39,216 nt of DNA from Roseobacter sp. GTDB taxonomy: Bacteria; Pseudomonadota; Alphaproteobacteria; Rhodobacterales; Rhodobacteraceae. Where the stretch lies: assembly GCA_024636425.1 (NCBI GenBank), contig JAGXHB010000205.1:1-39216 (forward strand), in the 5' to 3' direction. The notes below the pieces were generated by a model that was not told where the DNA came from, made no database searches, and saw only the letters and a list, made by a program, of their open reading frames with translations. The position numbers and the translations under genes were made by a program. Shown piece by piece: positions 39,100 to 39,216 of this stretch (positions are counted from its first letter, which is position 1; each line of letters begins with the position of its first letter).

Positions 39100-39216
39100 T
39101 CACGGCATAAGGCCGAGGCTTTTACGATATTCGATTGGGCTTCTGCCACCAAGGGACATCTTGATGCGTGTTTCGTTATACCAGCGGATGTAGGCGTCAA
39201 CCTCATCAATAAACTG
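39100..39216 (-). CDS. IS3-family transposase (OrfB), C-terminal part, cut by window edge
   Basis: The minus strand reads F-I-D-E-V-D-A-Y-I-R-W-Y-N-E-T-R-I-K and G-G-R-S-P-I-E-Y-R-K-S-L-G, ending at a TGA (39102-39100). This is the conserved C-terminus of the rve-type integrase domain of IS3 OrfB; the W-Y-N-x-x-R and S-P-x-E-Y-R motifs are diagnostic. The rest lies beyond the window, so completeness is unknown. With the IS remnants at the left edge it shows that the whole block is flanked by mobile DNA. Confidence 0.88.
   Translation of the reverse strand, partial: QFIDEVDAYIRWYNETRIKMSLGGRSPIEYRKSLGLMP

Noticed and set aside
1..39216. tRNA, rRNA or known riboswitch genes
   Set aside because: I looked for tRNA-like clover-leaf ends and purine or guanidine riboswitch cores near the purine genes and saw none that I could support by eye.

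Overview
The window looks like chromosomal DNA of a marine alphaproteobacterium of the Rhodobacterales (Roseobacter group). This rests on the complete beta-hydroxyaspartate cycle (bhcABCD with bhcR), the rhizobial/roseobacterial type glycerol ABC transporter operon (glpDSTPQUV with glpK), the cytochrome-fused urate oxidase PuuD, and general codon and GC character. I could run no database search, so the taxonomic call is inference.

Layout. (1) Positions 1-960 are a graveyard of broken mobile DNA: the end of an ISNCY element, a PhoB-type regulator tail, an IS630 transposase tail and an IS6 transposase tail. (2) 987-3587 (minus) is a tight three-gene operon: a Tat-type flavin amine oxidase, a secreted monoheme cytochrome c and a secreted RidA-like protein. 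It looks like a periplasmic amine or amino-acid dehydrogenase module. (3) 3889-8250 (minus) is bhcA-bhcB-bhcC-bhcD, with the divergent IclR regulator bhcR (8418-9245) and a clear inverted repeat between them. (4) 9391-24522 is an almost complete purine catabolic region: xdhABC, an AzgA/NCS2-like permease, guaD and allE on the minus strand; puuD, a VOC protein and uraH, also minus; a puuE-uraD fusion and allA on the plus strand; and two paralogous LysR regulators, divergent from xdhA and puuD. (5) 24565-25942 is a rearrangement scar: a crotonase tail, an 86-bp inverted-repeat element, a complete IS6-family insertion sequence without target duplication, and the first 18 codons of a GAPDH gene cut off by that IS. 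(6) 25981-38836 is a glycerol locus: pyk (with an apparent frameshift at its start), an iron alcohol dehydrogenase, glpK, the ABC transporter glpVUQPTS, glpD, and divergent glpR with operator-like repeats. (7) An IS3-family transposase enters at the right edge.

How it fits together. Guanine is deaminated to xanthine (GuaD), which is oxidised to urate (XdhAB), 5-hydroxyisourate (PuuD), OHCU (UraH) and allantoin (UraD domain), then opened to allantoate (PuuE domain). Ureidoglycine is converted to ureidoglycolate (AllE) and then to glyoxylate plus urea (AllA). Only the allantoate amidohydrolase step is missing from the window. The adjacent bhc genes turn glyoxylate plus glycine into oxaloacetate without losing carbon. 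The region can therefore be read as one continuous route from purines to a C4 intermediate of central metabolism.

The observations most worth a second look are the amine oxidase/cytochrome/RidA operon, the purine-to-beta-hydroxyaspartate linkage, the A7 frameshift at the start of pyk, the IS6 scar that truncates gap, and the complementary loss of ATPase motifs in the two glycerol transporter ATPases.
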